A stretch of 64,000 bases of DNA from Pseudomonas sp. ACM7 (GCF_004136015.1 NZ_CP024866.1:6338861-6402860); one strand, 5' to 3'; positions 7,897 to 18,760 are shown, counted from the stretch's first letter. Program-made: numbers and translations. Notes: generated from the letters alone by a model not told the origin.

Positions 7897-8934
7897 ATGA
7901 ATTTCCAGATAGCCATGCTGCTGGGCCAGGACGGCATGACCAACGGCGCGATCTATGCGCTGTTGGCCTTGTCGATCCTCCTGGTGTTCACCGTGACCCG
8001 GATCCTGTTGATTCCCCAGGGTGAATTCGTGACCTACGGCGCCTTGACCATGGCCACGTTGCAGAGCGGTCACCCGACTGCTCTGGTCTGGCTGCTGCTC
8101 GGCCTGACGCTGATCGACTGCGCACTCGATGTTTGGGGCGCGGCACGTTCAAGCCAGGCCTTTCGGTTCCCCGTGCGCATTCTCTTCAAGCTCGGCTATG
8201 CAGGCCTGCTGGCGGTGTTGATCAACACCTTGCCGTTAGCCGAATTGCCGATGGCGGTCCAGGCCTTGTTGACGCTGGCGCTGGTGGTTCCGCTGGGGCC
8301 GCAAATCTACCGCCTGGTGTTCCAGCCGATCGCCTCGGCCAGCTCATTGGTCTTGCTGATTGTGTCGATCGCCGTGCACGTCAGCATGGTCGGTATCGCC
8401 CTGTTGCTGTTCGGTCCTGAAGGCGCCCGCACCCGACCGTTCTCCGAAGCCGGCCTGGAACTGGGCCCGGTCACCTTCAACAGCCAGACGCTCTGGGTGC
8501 TGGCCGTGTCCCTGGGGCTGATCGTCGGGCTGTACCTGTTCTTCGAGCGCACGCTCTATGGCAAGGCCTTACGTGCCACCGCGGTCAACCGCATGGGAGC
8601 CCGGCTGATGGGCATCTCGCCGACCCTCGCGGGCAAGTCGACCTTTCTGCTCGCGGCGCTGATCGGCACGCTGTCGGGGATTCTGATCGCCCCGATCACC
8701 ACGCTGTATTTCGACTCTGGTTTTGTCATCAGCCTCAAAGGCTTTGTCGGCGCGATCATCGGCGGACTGGTGAGCTATCCGGTCGCCGCACTCGGCGCCC
8801 TGGCGGTGGGCCTGATCGAAGCATTCTCGATGTTCTGGGCCAGTACCTACAAAGAGATCATCGTGTTCACGCTGATTATTCCGTTCCTGCTTTGGCGTTC
8901 GTTCACCAGTCGTCATGTGGAGGAAGAAGAATGA
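7897..8934 (+). CDS. ABC transporter permease, LivH type
   Basis: This 345-aa inner-membrane permease of the branched-chain amino acid class (BPD_transp_2) has about eight to ten hydrophobic segments. The conserved cytoplasmic loop LRATAVNRMGARLMGI is near residues 227-242. The stop codon overlaps the start of the next gene (ATGA at 8931-8934). It is about 50 aa longer than typical LivH, the extra length being an insertion near residues 70-125 (CALDVWGAARSSQAFRFPVRI and surroundings). It forms the channel with the permease half of the next gene product. Confidence 0.88.
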   Translation: MNFQIAMLLGQDGMTNGAIYALLALSILLVFTVTRILLIPQGEFVTYGALTMATLQSGHPTALVWLLLGLTLIDCALDVWGAARSSQAFRFPVRILFKLGYAGLLAVLINTLPLAELPMAVQALLTLALVVPLGPQIYRLVFQPIASASSLVLLIVSIAVHVSMVGIALLLFGPEGARTRPFSEAGLELGPVTFNSQTLWVLAVSLGLIVGLYLFFERTLYGKALRATAVNRMGARLMGISPTLAGKSTFLLAALIGTLSGILIAPITTLYFDSGFVISLKGFVGAIIGGLVSYPVAALGALAVGLIEAFSMFWASTYKEIIVFTLIIPFLLWRSFTSRHVEEEE

Positions 8935-10729
8935 ATTCGCGCTATCTGTTACTTGCCCTGTTGCTGGTGGTGGGCGTCGCGCCGCTGCTGTTGCCGCCGT
9001 ACTACGTCACCCTGCTCAATTACATCGGCATGTACGCCATGGTCGTATTGGGGCTGGTGCTGCTCACGGGTGTCGGCGGCATGACCAGTTTCGGTCAGGC
9101 CGCGTTCGTCGGGCTGGGCGCCTACACCTCTGCCTACCTGACCACCACCGAGCAATTGCCGGCCTGGCTGGCGTGGGCCGGGACGTCACCGTGGCTGACG
9201 CTGCTGGTGGGCGTGGTGCTGACCGCCTCAGTGGCACTGATTCTCGGCGCCCTGACACTCAAGTTGTCGGGGCATTACCTGCCGCTGGGAACCATTGCCT
9301 GGGGCCTTTCGCTGTACTACTTGTTCGGCACCCTGGAATCCCTGGGCGGCCATACCGGCGTCGGCGGCTTGCCATCGATTTCATTGTTCGGTCTGAAGCT
9401 GGATAAGGGCGAGAATATTTTCTACCTGATCTGGGCCCTGCTGTTGCTGGCAATCGTCATCACGCAGAACCTCCTGAATTCTCGCGAAGGCCGCGCCATT
9501 CGCGCACTCAAGGGAGGCCAGGTAATGGCCGAGTCGATGGGGGTCAACACCTTCCGCTCGAAGATGGTGATTTTCGTCATCTCTGCGGTGTTCGCGGCCA
9601 TTTCCGGCTGGCTCTATGCGCACACCCAACGCTTCGTCAACCCGACGCCGTTCGGTTTGAACATGGGCATCGACTACCTGTTCATGGCCCTGATCGGCGG
9701 TGTCGGCAGCGTGTGGGGCGCCCTGCTCGGCGCGGGCATCCTGACCATGCTCAAGCAATGGTTGCAGGACTGGTTGCCGCACCTGCTGGGTAACACTGGC
9801 AACTACGAAATCATCGTATTCGGCATCCTGATTGTAGTGCTTATGCAGCGCGCACCTGGCGGTCTGTGGCCCTTGTTGGCGCGCCTGATACCGGCTCGCT
9901 TCAGGGTTCGCGCCAAGGTTCGGAATGTCGACGCCAAGGCTGCGCCCCTGCCCCGCCGGCAACTGCCCAAACATGGCGAACTGATCCTTGAAGCGCGGAA
10001 TGTGACCAAGCGCTTCGGCGGACTGGTGGCCAACAACGACATGAGTCTGGAAATCCGCTCGGGTGAAATCCTCGCGCTGATCGGCCCCAACGGTGCAGGC
10101 AAAAGCACCATGTTCAACCAGCTCTCCGGCGTCGATACACCGAGCAGCGGCGATGTGCTGTTCATGGGTCAAAAGATCAACGGCCTGAACTCGCGGCAAG
10201 TCGCGCGCATGGGCATGAGCCGCACCTTTCAGCACGTGAAACTGCTGGGCAACATGAGCGTGCTGGAGAACGTCGCCATTGGCGCGCATTTGCGTGGCCA
10301 GCAAGGCGTGCTGTCGGCGGCTCTGCACCTTGATCGCCGCGAGGAAGCCGAGCTGCTCGGCGAAGCCAGGCGTCAGCTGGAGCGCGTAGGCCTGGGCGAC
10401 TACTTGTATGAAGAGGCCGGGAGCCTGGCACTCGGCCAACAGCGGATTCTGGAAATCGCCCGCGCCTTGTGCGCCGATCCGTGCCTGCTGCTGCTTGACG
10501 AACCCGCCGCCGGCCTGCGCCTGAAAGAAAAGGAAGCCCTTGGCATCCTGCTCAGCCGCCTGCGCAGCGAAGGCATGGCGATTCTGCTGGTCGAGCACGA
10601 CATGGACTTCGTCATGGGCCTGGTCGATCGAGTGGTGGTCATGGAGTTCGGTCAGCGGATCGCCCAGGGCCTGCCCGAAGACGTACAGAAGGATCCGGCC
10701 GTGCTGGAAGCCTATCTGGGAGGAGTTGA

Positions 10730-10733
<4 letters not shown>
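8931..10733 (+). CDS. Fused LivM-type permease and LivG-type ATPase
   Basis: This 600-aa protein joins two ABC importer subunits. Residues 1 to about 325 form a LivM-like permease with the loop GRAIRALKGGQVMAESMGVN. From about residue 350 on it is a LivG-like ATPase with Walker A GPNGAGKST near 384-392, the signature region LALGQQRILEIARAL, and Walker B LLLLDEP. The ATG at 8931 (GGAGGAAG before it) overlaps the previous stop. Such fusions are known in this family. The frame is continuous, with a basic linker (RFRVRAKVRNVDAKAAPLPR). Confidence 0.9.
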
Positions 10734-11524
<791 letters not shown>

Positions 11525-11599
11525 CCGCCGCCCTGCCCCGGCGCTCGAAACGGCGTCGGGTCCGGCTTTCCCAGACCTTTCTGATCATCCGGAGTCACG

Positions 11600-12583
11600 A
11601 TGAACGCTTCCCCCTTGCGCATCGGCATCGCCGGTGCCGGTGCCATCGGCTGCACCCTGGCGGCCCGTCTTGCGGGCAACGGCCATAAGGTCAACGTACT
11701 GGCCCGAGGTGAAACCCTGACCGCCATCCGCCGTGACGGCATCCACTTGTCCGATCTGGACGGTCATCATCATGTGCGAGTCGAGGCCAGCGACGACGCT
11801 GCCAGCCTTGGCGAGCAAGACCTGATTTTTCTCTGCACCAAGGCACAAGCCCTGGCCAGCCTGCTGCCGCAACTGCAACCGATGATCGGCGCCGAGACGG
11901 TGGTGATCCCGGTGGTCAACGGCGTGCCGTGGTGGTATTTCCACGGCGAAGGCGGACGCTACGACGGGCAACGGGTGAACGCGGTTGACCCTCAGTCGAT
12001 CCTCAGCCAGGCCCTGGACCTGTGCCATGTGATCGGCTGCGTGGTGTTCATTACCGCCCATTGCCCGGCCAGCGCCGTGGTCGAATCGCGCAACCCGCAT
12101 TTGATGATTTTCGGCGAGCCCGACAACAGCCTCAGCCCGCGCCTAGAGCGCGTGCGCGCGCTGATCGAAAGCGCCGGGATCGAGGCGCGGGCCACCGAAC
12201 GCATCCGCGACAACCTTTGGACCAAGATCATCGCCAATATCACCTCCAACCCGCTCTCGGTGATCACCGGCGCCACCCTTGAGCAGCTTTACAGCCTGCC
12301 GGAACTGCGGGACCTGGTCAGCACCTGCCTGCACGAAACCCTGCTCACCGCCGCCCATGGCGCCCGCGTGAGCATCGATCCGCAGACCTTTCTCGAACTC
12401 GGTGCCGGCATGGGCGCCGTGCGCACCTCGATGCTGCAGGACTATGAAAAAGGCCGCCCCCTGGAGCTCGCCGCCATCGGTGACGCGGTGCTGGAGCTGG
12501 CTGATTGCATGGAGATTCCGATGCCCGTCACACGACACCTCATTGCCCTGGCGCGCTTTCGCGGCGAACAGGCTTGTCACTGA
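11600..12583 (+). CDS. 2-dehydropantoate 2-reductase (PanE)-family oxidoreductase
   Basis: This 327-aa protein has an N-terminal Rossmann motif GIAGAGAIGCTLAARLAGNG (near residues 9-28) and the C-terminal helical ApbA_C domain. The catalytic Lys is probably in LWTKIIANITSNPLSVITG. The ApbA/PanE fold also includes enzymes reducing other 2-keto acids, and the chromosomal panE would normally stand elsewhere. Its place between an ABC importer and an aldolase-like gene therefore argues for a catabolic substrate. GGAG stands before the ATG. The true substrate cannot be read from the sequence. Confidence 0.82.
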   Translation: MNASPLRIGIAGAGAIGCTLAARLAGNGHKVNVLARGETLTAIRRDGIHLSDLDGHHHVRVEASDDAASLGEQDLIFLCTKAQALASLLPQLQPMIGAETVVIPVVNGVPWWYFHGEGGRYDGQRVNAVDPQSILSQALDLCHVIGCVVFITAHCPASAVVESRNPHLMIFGEPDNSLSPRLERVRALIESAGIEARATERIRDNLWTKIIANITSNPLSVITGATLEQLYSLPELRDLVSTCLHETLLTAAHGARVSIDPQTFLELGAGMGAVRTSMLQDYEKGRPLELAAIGDAVLELADCMEIPMPVTRHLIALARFRGEQACH

Positions 12584-12605
12584 CCCCTACGATAAGGACT
12601 ACGAT

Positions 12606-13370
12606 ATGAACCACAGCCCACTGGAAAAACCCGAACAGTACAGCGACGAAGAATGGGCGCTGCGCGTGCAGCTTGCCCATTGCTACCACCTGGTGGACTT
12701 CTTCGGCTGGACCGAGACCATCTTCAACCATATTTCCGCACGTCTACCCGGCCCGGCGCACCATTATCTGGTCAACCCGTTCGGCCTGAACTACACCGAG
12801 GTGACCCCGGCCAACCTGCTCAAGGTCGACCTGCACGGCAAGAAGCTCGAGGACTCGCCCTACGACGGCAACCCCGCCGGTTTCGCCCTGCACAGCGCGG
12901 TGCACGGTGCCCGTTCGGACATTCAGTGCCTGATCCATACACACACCACGCCGATTTCGGCCATCGTCATGAAGAAGGCCGGTTTTGCCCATAACGACTT
13001 TTACGGTGCACAACTCTACGGACGGATCGGCTACCACACCTTCGAAGGCATCACGCTGTTCGATGACGAAAAAGCGCGGATGATCGAGAGCCTTGGCGAC
13101 AAGCACATCCTGGTGCTGCGCAACCACGGCATTGCCGTCGGCGAAAGCAGCATTGCCAAGGCGTTCTTCCTGCTGTGGACGGTGCAGCGCGCCGCCGAAA
13201 TCCAGTGCCAGGCCGGCGCTCTGGGTGGTGAGGATAATCCGCTGCCTGAGGCGATCAGCCAGAAGTGTGCCGAACTCACAGCCATGCTCATTCGGGACAG
13301 CGGCTTCGCTGTGAAATTCTTCGACGCCATGGTTCGCAAAATGCGCGCCGAACGCGGCCAGTGCTGGTAA
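12606..13370 (+). CDS. Class II aldolase/adducin-family protein
   Basis: This 254-aa class II aldolase/adducin-domain protein has NHISARLPG near the N-terminus, the zinc-binding pair HTHTT in QCLIHTHTTPIS, and a third His in LRNHGIAVGE. The ATG at 12606 has AAGGA upstream and lies 22 bp after the reductase stop. Family members cleave or isomerise phospho-sugars, or decarboxylate or act on other small acids; no substrate can be assigned. It is followed after 15 bp by the chemoreceptor gene, so importer, enzymes and receptor look co-transcribed. Confidence 0.82.
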   Translation: MNHSPLEKPEQYSDEEWALRVQLAHCYHLVDFFGWTETIFNHISARLPGPAHHYLVNPFGLNYTEVTPANLLKVDLHGKKLEDSPYDGNPAGFALHSAVHGARSDIQCLIHTHTTPISAIVMKKAGFAHNDFYGAQLYGRIGYHTFEGITLFDDEKARMIESLGDKHILVLRNHGIAVGESSIAKAFFLLWTVQRAAEIQCQAGALGGEDNPLPEAISQKCAELTAMLIRDSGFAVKFFDAMVRKMRAERGQCW

Positions 13371-13385
13371 TCGCGGGAGCACTCA

Positions 13386-14957
13386 GTGGCTAAGTCAAAG
13401 GAATACACGCCGCCGGTCATCGTTGCGGCGCAGCTAGAAATCCCGATCTCGCGCCTGGATACTCGCGGCCATCTGATGGCCTGCAACGATGCCTATGTGG
13501 CGCTCAGCGGTTACGCCCGAGAGGAGCTGCTGAACCAGCCGCACGAACTGATCAATCATCCGCTGATGCCCAAGCGAGTCATTGATCGTATGTGGGAGAC
13601 CTTGCGCAGCGGTGTGCCCTGGACAGCGCCCATGATGGGTCGCGATAAACAGGGCACGACGTTCTGGTGCAATCTCTATGTGGTGCCACTGCTGGAGGGC
13701 GGTCAGTTGAATGCGCTGGGCACGGCGTATCACCCGATGGACGCCGCCCAAAGCCTGCGAGCGGAAAAACTCTATCGACGCTTGAATGATGGCCACGGCC
13801 CGCTGACTTTTGCCCGCCGCATACAGGAACATGCCAGCACTCAGGGTATCGCCTGGTTAGTGGGACTTGGTGTCACAGGCGCCATGGTTGTCGGGCAGAT
13901 CGACCTGGCACCCGGCCTGCTGATGCTCGGCGGAGTACTCGCCGCGAGCTGGCAATGGCAAGCCAGACAACATGCGGACGTCCGCCGGATCATGGCCCGG
14001 CACGATCAGGTCTACAGCGACGCGTTGCTGGCCCCGCTTCAGGAAGGCAGCGCCAGCGTTGCCAACCGTTTTGACATGGCCCTTAACAGCCAGAACACGC
14101 GGATGCGCACGGTCATGGCGCGTATCCGGATCAACGGCGAGACCGTGCGTCAACGCGCGCAAGAATCGTCGACACTGGTGCAGACCCAATCCGGGCACCT
14201 GCAACGGCAACTTGAAGAAGCCGAGCAGTCCGCCGCGGCCGTCCATCAAATGAGTGCCACGATCCAGGAACTGTCGCGCAACCTGCAACACGCGGCCGAA
14301 GCCACCCAAGCCGTCGACCGTCTGGCTCGCGATGGTGACCGGATGTCCGGGCAAAGCCAGCGTTCGATGACCGGCCTGTGCACCTCGGTCGAGGAAATTG
14401 GCCAGGCCGTCAGCCGCCTGGCGGAATCGATCGAATCAATCAGCGGCGTCGCGCATGTGATTCGCAGCATCGCCGAACAGACCAATTTGCTGGCGCTGAA
14501 CGCGGCCATCGAAGCGGCCCGCGCCGGCGAGACCGGACGCGGCTTCGCGGTGGTCGCCGATGAGGTACGCAGCCTCGCGACCCGCACCCGCGAATCCACT
14601 GAACAAATCCAGCGCTCGATCGAGCAGTTGCGTGACGGCAGTGCCCTGGCGCTCGCCACGGCACAACGCGGCGAGTCGGCCGCGCGGGAATCACGCGAAG
14701 ACGTGGCGCAGGTACAAACCGCGCTGCGGCGCATCTGCGAGGAAGTCGGACAGATCTCCGGCATGAGTTTGCAAATGGCTTCGGCCATCGAACAGCAAGG
14801 TCAAGTCGCCCAAGAGATCAATGGGCAGATTTCCCAAATCGTGAACCTGGCGCAAACCAGCAGCGATCAGTCCCGACGCAGTACCCAGATCGGCGAGGAG
14901 CTGCATCAACTGGCCAACTCCCAACTCGACCTGGCACAGCGTTTTCTACAGGGCTGA
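13386..14957 (+). CDS. Aer-like PAS-domain methyl-accepting chemotaxis protein
   Basis: This 523-aa receptor has the layout of E. coli Aer. An N-terminal PAS domain (about residues 15-125) contains [21 protein letters not shown] and PW/WCN motifs like the FAD-binding Aer PAS. A hydrophobic anchor (about 155-195) and a cytoplasmic signalling domain follow, with the highly conserved tip [20 protein letters not shown] near residue 360. There is no periplasmic ligand domain, so it should sense redox or energy state rather than a ligand outside the cell. It starts with GTG, preceded by GGGAG. As last gene of the importer operon it could drive energy taxis toward the catabolised substrate. Confidence 0.88.
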   Translation: MAKSKEYTPPVIVAAQLEIPISRLDTRGHLMACNDAYVALSGYAREELLNQPHELINHPLMPKRVIDRMWETLRSGVPWTAPMMGRDKQGTTFWCNLYVVPLLEGGQLNALGTAYHPMDAAQSLRAEKLYRRLNDGHGPLTFARRIQEHASTQGIAWLVGLGVTGAMVVGQIDLAPGLLMLGGVLAASWQWQARQHADVRRIMARHDQVYSDALLAPLQEGSASVANRFDMALNSQNTRMRTVMARIRINGETVRQRAQESSTLVQTQSGHLQRQLEEAEQSAAAVHQMSATIQELSRNLQHAAEATQAVDRLARDGDRMSGQSQRSMTGLCTSVEEIGQAVSRLAESIESISGVAHVIRSIAEQTNLLALNAAIEAARAGETGRGFAVVADEVRSLATRTRESTEQIQRSIEQLRDGSALALATAQRGESAARESREDVAQVQTALRRICEEVGQISGMSLQMASAIEQQGQVAQEINGQISQIVNLAQTSSDQSRRSTQIGEELHQLANSQLDLAQRFLQG

Positions 14958-14975
14958 GCGATTCATCCTCATGCA

Positions 14976-15956
14976 TCAGGCCTGACGTCGCAGGGTCTCG
15001 GAAGGCAGGCAGCCGTACTGTTTGCGGTACTGCATGGCGAAATGACCGAAGCTGGCGACCCCGTGACGCAACAGGATATCCGTCACGCTGTCGGTCGGCC
15101 CGGCCTGCTGCAGGGCTACGTGAACCAAGGCCAGCCGACGAGTGCGGACATAGTCACTGGGGGTTTGCTGAAGAAAGCGAGTGAAGCCATTTTGCAAGGT
15201 GCGGATCGACACGTCGCAGAACTGCGCCAGGCTCGCCAGCGCAATCGGTTCGGCCAGGTGCTGTTCGATGTAGTCACGGGCCTTCTTGACGTGGTGAGGC
15301 ATTGGTTGGCGCTGGTCTTGCAGCAGATCGACCGAATAATTGTGCGGCAACTGGGTCAGCAGCACCGACAGCAAATAGTCCGACAGGCTCCCGCCCATGG
15401 TCGAGGTCAGCAGCATCTGGCTGGCGTCGCCATAGAGCTGGCAGATGTAATCCAGGGTGGTCCTTACCGTCGCCATGCCCTGATGCTCGGCGTCGACCTG
15501 AATGTCGAACACCAACGGCTGACGCAAACGCCGGTTGAGCAACACTTGCAGCTGACGCTCGAGGGCTTGGCGATCGACGCGCAAAATCAGGTTGCGGCAG
15601 TCCTTGTCGATACGGATAAAACTGCGCTCAGAAGGCGAAGAAATGGTCAGCCCGCCCTTGCGCAAAATCGCGCTCTGCTTGCCCAGGCTGACCATGCCGC
15701 TGCCTTCCAGGGTGACCCGAATCAAGTAGTAGTCACTGATATCGCCGGCGTCGATTTCCACCGGTGCGCCGTAGTGCAGATCGAACAACGCCGAGCTGCC
15801 GAAAAACACGCCGTACAGCTGCGATTGCAGGGCGCCGCCCTGCTGCATTTTCATCTGGTGGGGCCACAGGTAATGACTGACCCGATCCTTGACCTCGCCA
15901 AACCCGCCGGAACTCAGAAGGCAATGATGACGGAGCGAAGAGCGTTGATCGAACAT
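14976..15956 (-). CDS. AraC-family transcriptional regulator
   Basis: This 326-aa regulator has an N-terminal AraC_binding_2-type cupin domain and a C-terminal double helix-turn-helix (about residues 225-326, with EPIALASLAQFCDVSIRTLQNGF and a second recognition helix in FGHFAMQYRKQYG). The ATG at 15956 has GGAGGTG close upstream; the frame extending to 15998 is not needed. It converges on the chemoreceptor gene (18-bp gap) and diverges from the MFS gene, so it may control that transporter, the importer operon, or both. It is a second regulator besides the MarR protein in this locus. Confidence 0.87.
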   Translation of the reverse strand: MFDQRSSLRHHCLLSSGGFGEVKDRVSHYLWPHQMKMQQGGALQSQLYGVFFGSSALFDLHYGAPVEIDAGDISDYYLIRVTLEGSGMVSLGKQSAILRKGGLTISSPSERSFIRIDKDCRNLILRVDRQALERQLQVLLNRRLRQPLVFDIQVDAEHQGMATVRTTLDYICQLYGDASQMLLTSTMGGSLSDYLLSVLLTQLPHNYSVDLLQDQRQPMPHHVKKARDYIEQHLAEPIALASLAQFCDVSIRTLQNGFTRFLQQTPSDYVRTRRLALVHVALQQAGPTDSVTDILLRHGVASFGHFAMQYRKQYGCLPSETLRRQA

Positions 15957-16281
15957 GCTGAAGCACCTCCAGAAAATGACACCGTTGCCCGCAGGCACGT
16001 CGATAATTTAGTGGAAATGGAAAGCAATTTTCACGCCACGCAAACGCTTTCTGCGCGCCCGGAACAGCCTCTGCGCCTGGTGCATAGAGTCAAGGCAAAC
16101 AAGGGCTTAAAAAGGTCCTGCAGCACACACATGCCAAGCCATTGGCAACCTGGAACCGCACAACAAAACCAATAAACGCACCAGGGCAAGGCGCTCGGGT
16201 AACGACGGCGTCACCAATACACCCAACTGCGAACCGCTGCCGCCGACTGACTGATTGCCAACCCTGAAGGGGCCAAACAGC
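15957..16281. promoter_or_regulatory. Intergenic region between AraC regulator and MFS gene
   Basis: The 325 bp hold divergent start regions. A mildly AT-rich part (16005-16045) reads GATAATTTAGTGG and would suit a promoter. I could not define an AraC half-site pair or a convincing -35/-10, and I see no gene. Confidence 0.35.
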
Positions 16282-17625
16282 ATGACCAGCAAAACACCGA
16301 CCGAGGTCACCCGTAAAAGCTATGCCTACGAATGGTATGTCGTTGCCGTTTGCATGCTGGCCTATATTTTTTCGTTCATCGATCGTCAAATCCTGGCGTT
16401 GATGATCGAACCGATCAAACACGACATGCAGTTATCCGACACCCAATTCAGCTTGCTGCACGGCCTGGCTTTCTCCCTGTTCTATGCCTTCATGGGCATG
16501 CCCATCGCGCTGCTGGCGGACAAATTTTCCCGCCCGAAAATCATCGCCATCGGCATTGCGTTCTGGAGCCTGGCGACGGCCCTGTGCGGGGTGAGCAAAA
16601 ACTTCCTGCAGATGTTTATGGCCCGCATCGGTGTCGGGATTGGTGAAGCGGCGCTGTCGCCGGCCACCTACTCGATGCTCAGCGATATGTTCCCCCGGGA
16701 AAAACTCGGGCGCGCCGTGGCGATCTACTCGATCGGCTCGTTCATCGGTGGCGGCGTGGCCTTTCTGATTGGCGGCTACGTCATCGATTTGCTGAAGAAC
16801 CTCGACAGTGTCGCCGTACCGCTGCTAGGCGAAATGCGGCCATGGCAGGTGACGTTTTTTCTGGTGGGACTGCCGGGCATTCTCGTTGCCCTGCTGATTG
16901 CCCTGACCATTCGCGACCCGGCTCGCAAGGGCCTGAAGCTGGATGCGGCAGGTAAGGTCCATGCGCCCAGCATGAAACAGGCGTTCAAGTTCCTGGCAGT
17001 GCACCGAAAGACCTTTTTCTGCCACTACCTGGGGTTTTCGTTTTACGCGATGACGCTGTTCTGCATGCTTAGCTGGACCCCGGCCTTCTATATGCGCAAA
17101 TTCGGCCTCGCCCCCAGCGATACCGGCTACATGCTTGGCATCGTGGTGCTGCTAGCCAATACCAGCGGCGTGTTTTGTGGCGGTTGGCTGATCGACTGGC
17201 TGGCGAAAAAAGGCTACAGCGATGCGCCGATCCGCGCGGGAGTCATCGGGGCAATTGGCATGGCCGTACCCGCCATCGCGTTCACCCAGGTCAGCGAACT
17301 GTGGATGTCCGTGGCGTTGCTGGCACCGGCGATGTTCTTTGCTTCGTTCCCAATGCCGGCGTCAACCGCAGCCATGCAGATCCTGCCACCCAATCAGATG
17401 CGAGCGCAGATCAGCGCGCTGTTCCTGCTGATTTCCAATCTGATCGGCCTGGGTCTTGGTACCACACTGGTCGCGCTGCTCACCGACCGGCTATTCCAAA
17501 ATCCGGCCATGGTCGGGTCATCGATTTCCCTGCTCAATGCCTTTGCAGTCGCATTCACCCTGCTCTTGCTGACCAAAGGTTGCCGGCACTTCCGTGAGAG
17601 TCTCAAACACGAAGGCCTGGCCTGA
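16282..17625 (+). CDS. MFS transporter (spinster/aromatic-acid type)
   Basis: The product is a 447-aa major facilitator with 12 hydrophobic segments. SFIDRQILALMIEPIK in the first helix region is characteristic of the Spns/MFS_1 type. The loop 2-3 motif is GMPIALLADKFSRP, and the conserved RIGVGIGEAALSPATYSMLSDMFP lies in helices 4-5. The ATG at 16282 has AAGGGG upstream. Lying between the AraC and MarR regulators at the edge of the iac locus, it probably carries indole-3-acetate or a related acid. That substrate is inferred from position only. Confidence 0.85.
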   Translation: MTSKTPTEVTRKSYAYEWYVVAVCMLAYIFSFIDRQILALMIEPIKHDMQLSDTQFSLLHGLAFSLFYAFMGMPIALLADKFSRPKIIAIGIAFWSLATALCGVSKNFLQMFMARIGVGIGEAALSPATYSMLSDMFPREKLGRAVAIYSIGSFIGGGVAFLIGGYVIDLLKNLDSVAVPLLGEMRPWQVTFFLVGLPGILVALLIALTIRDPARKGLKLDAAGKVHAPSMKQAFKFLAVHRKTFFCHYLGFSFYAMTLFCMLSWTPAFYMRKFGLAPSDTGYMLGIVVLLANTSGVFCGGWLIDWLAKKGYSDAPIRAGVIGAIGMAVPAIAFTQVSELWMSVALLAPAMFFASFPMPASTAAMQILPPNQMRAQISALFLLISNLIGLGLGTTLVALLTDRLFQNPAMVGSSISLLNAFAVAFTLLLLTKGCRHFRESLKHEGLA

Positions 17626-17635
17626 CGTCCTTACC

Positions 17636-17698
17636 TGAGGCACGCTACGGCGTGTCTGCTGGTTTTTTGCCGCGGGCGGCGCGACAATGGCGCCCGCT
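17636..17698 (+). terminator. Hairpins after the MFS gene
   Basis: GGCACGC and GCGTGTC (one G-T pair) around 17639-17660 form a stem followed after a few bases by a T6 run near 17663-17668. This fits a terminator for the MFS gene. A second GC stem GCGGGCG/CGCCCGC follows near 17675-17698, just before the MarR gene. Confidence 0.45.
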
Positions 17699-17735
17699 AT
17701 CAAACCCGCTCACCTGAAAGACTACGCCAACCTTT

Positions 17736-18212
17736 ATGACCACCCCGAAAAAGCGCCTGAGCCGATACAACCCCGCCAGCGAAGACTTCAAGAAGGAAGA
17801 GTTCCCCTTCTACTGGCTGGCTCGCCTGCACGGCCGCTACTCCATGGCCATGGAGAAAGCGCTGAAAAAAATCGATATGGACATACCGCGCTGGCGGATT
17901 CTGTTCATCCTCAAGGAAAATGGCGAGTCGAGCATTTCGGAAATCTCCATCCATGCCATCGCGAAGCTCTCGACCATCACCAAAATTGTCTATCGCATGA
18001 AAGCCGACGGCCTGGTAGAGACCAACACCAGCGCCAGCGACGGGCGCGTGACTCAGGTCTCACTCACCGATGTCGGCCGCCATACCATCGAAGAAATCCA
18101 GCACGGCACCAGCGATATCTTCCGCACAAGTTTCAAAGGCCTGACCGAGGCCCAGATCACCAAACTGAACGGAACACTGGAAAAAATATTCAATAACCTG
18201 CCGGAAGACTGA
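17736..18212 (+). CDS. iacR: MarR-family regulator, probable IacR
   Basis: This 158-aa MarR-type protein has a winged helix-turn-helix (about residues 45-110, with SISEISIHAIAKLSTITKIVYRMKADGLV and the wing TSASDGRVTQVSLT) between dimerisation helices. In known iac loci a MarR repressor, IacR, controls the cluster and is released by indole-3-acetate. This is the only MarR gene here, at the far edge of the block, so IacR is the natural assignment, though it is separated from iacH by 12 kb. The start at 17736 lacks a strong ribosome site. A perfect terminator follows. Confidence 0.72.
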   Translation: MTTPKKRLSRYNPASEDFKKEEFPFYWLARLHGRYSMAMEKALKKIDMDIPRWRILFILKENGESSISEISIHAIAKLSTITKIVYRMKADGLVETNTSASDGRVTQVSLTDVGRHTIEEIQHGTSDIFRTSFKGLTEAQITKLNGTLEKIFNNLPED

Positions 18213-18277
18213 CCCGCAACGACCAACGCTGTGGGCACTGGCGACAGTCTACATACCTTGAATAGCAGCCGTTTACA

Positions 18278-18311
18278 GCAGAAATCCGATGATTCAGATT
18301 TCTGCTTTTTT
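18278..18311 (+). terminator. Rho-independent terminator after iacR
   Basis: A perfect 9-bp stem, GCAGAAATC (18278-18286) with GATTTCTGC (18297-18305), is followed directly by six T. It closes the auxin locus on the right. Confidence 0.85.
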
Positions 18312-18367
18312 ATAGGCACAGCATTCACCACCGATAGCTGATCCCTTTACAGGCAATCGCGCAGTGC

Positions 18368-18526
18368 GTGAATTACAGAGCGACCAAAGACCTGACCTTG
18401 CAGTACTACTACGGCAATCTGCAGGACTTTTACAAACAGAACTTTTTGGGTCTCAAATACGATTGGTAGGTCGGCCCCGGCACCCTGCGTACCGACCTGC
18501 GACACTTCGACACGCGCTCAGCCTGA
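18368..18526 (+). pseudogene. Remnant of an OprD-family porin gene
   Basis: One frame reads VNYRATKDLTLQYYYGNLQD, then FYKQNFLGLKYDW, a TAG stop at 18467, then, in the same frame, GPGTLRTDLRHFDTRS and a TGA at 18524. This matches an internal beta-strand segment of OprD porins (the YYY..L.D.YKQ.FLGL and L.TDLR.FD signatures). Both ends of the gene are missing and the reading frame is interrupted, so it is a dead fragment. It may be the remains of a porin that once served the auxin locus. Confidence 0.7.
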
Positions 18527-18568
18527 GCCTGGCAGCATCAAGCACGGCCAGGTAACGGCAGATGCCAG

Positions 18569-18760
18569 GATCGCAGGGTGGTAAGTAGGCCGGCCTATGT
18601 CAGCTGGAATAGCACCGTCAAAACCCAGATTGACCAGGTCGAGTTCGTCGACGAAGACATCGACTACGCGCACCGGATTAGTATCGCTGACGTAGTCGTA
18701 GAGACTTTCGGGAAGTAAGGTGTTTTGGCCTCGATGTTCACCTTGGATGAAGCGTTTCAT
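18569..18760 (-). mobile_element. N-terminal fragment of an IS1182-type transposase
   Basis: The protein starts MKRFIQGEHRGQNTLLPESL and keeps the family pattern (YDYVSDTNPVRVVDVFVDEL, then GRPTYHPAIL) for about 64 residues. It then runs into unrelated sequence without the catalytic DDE part. This is the typical beginning of IS1182-family transposases in Pseudomonas. No inverted repeats or rest of the element are seen, so it is a truncated remnant next to the OprD scar. Confidence 0.75.

Noticed and set aside
11600..12583. Assigning the PanE-like gene to pantothenate synthesis.
   Set aside because: The operon context is transport and catabolism and no other pantothenate gene is present; only the family can be stated.
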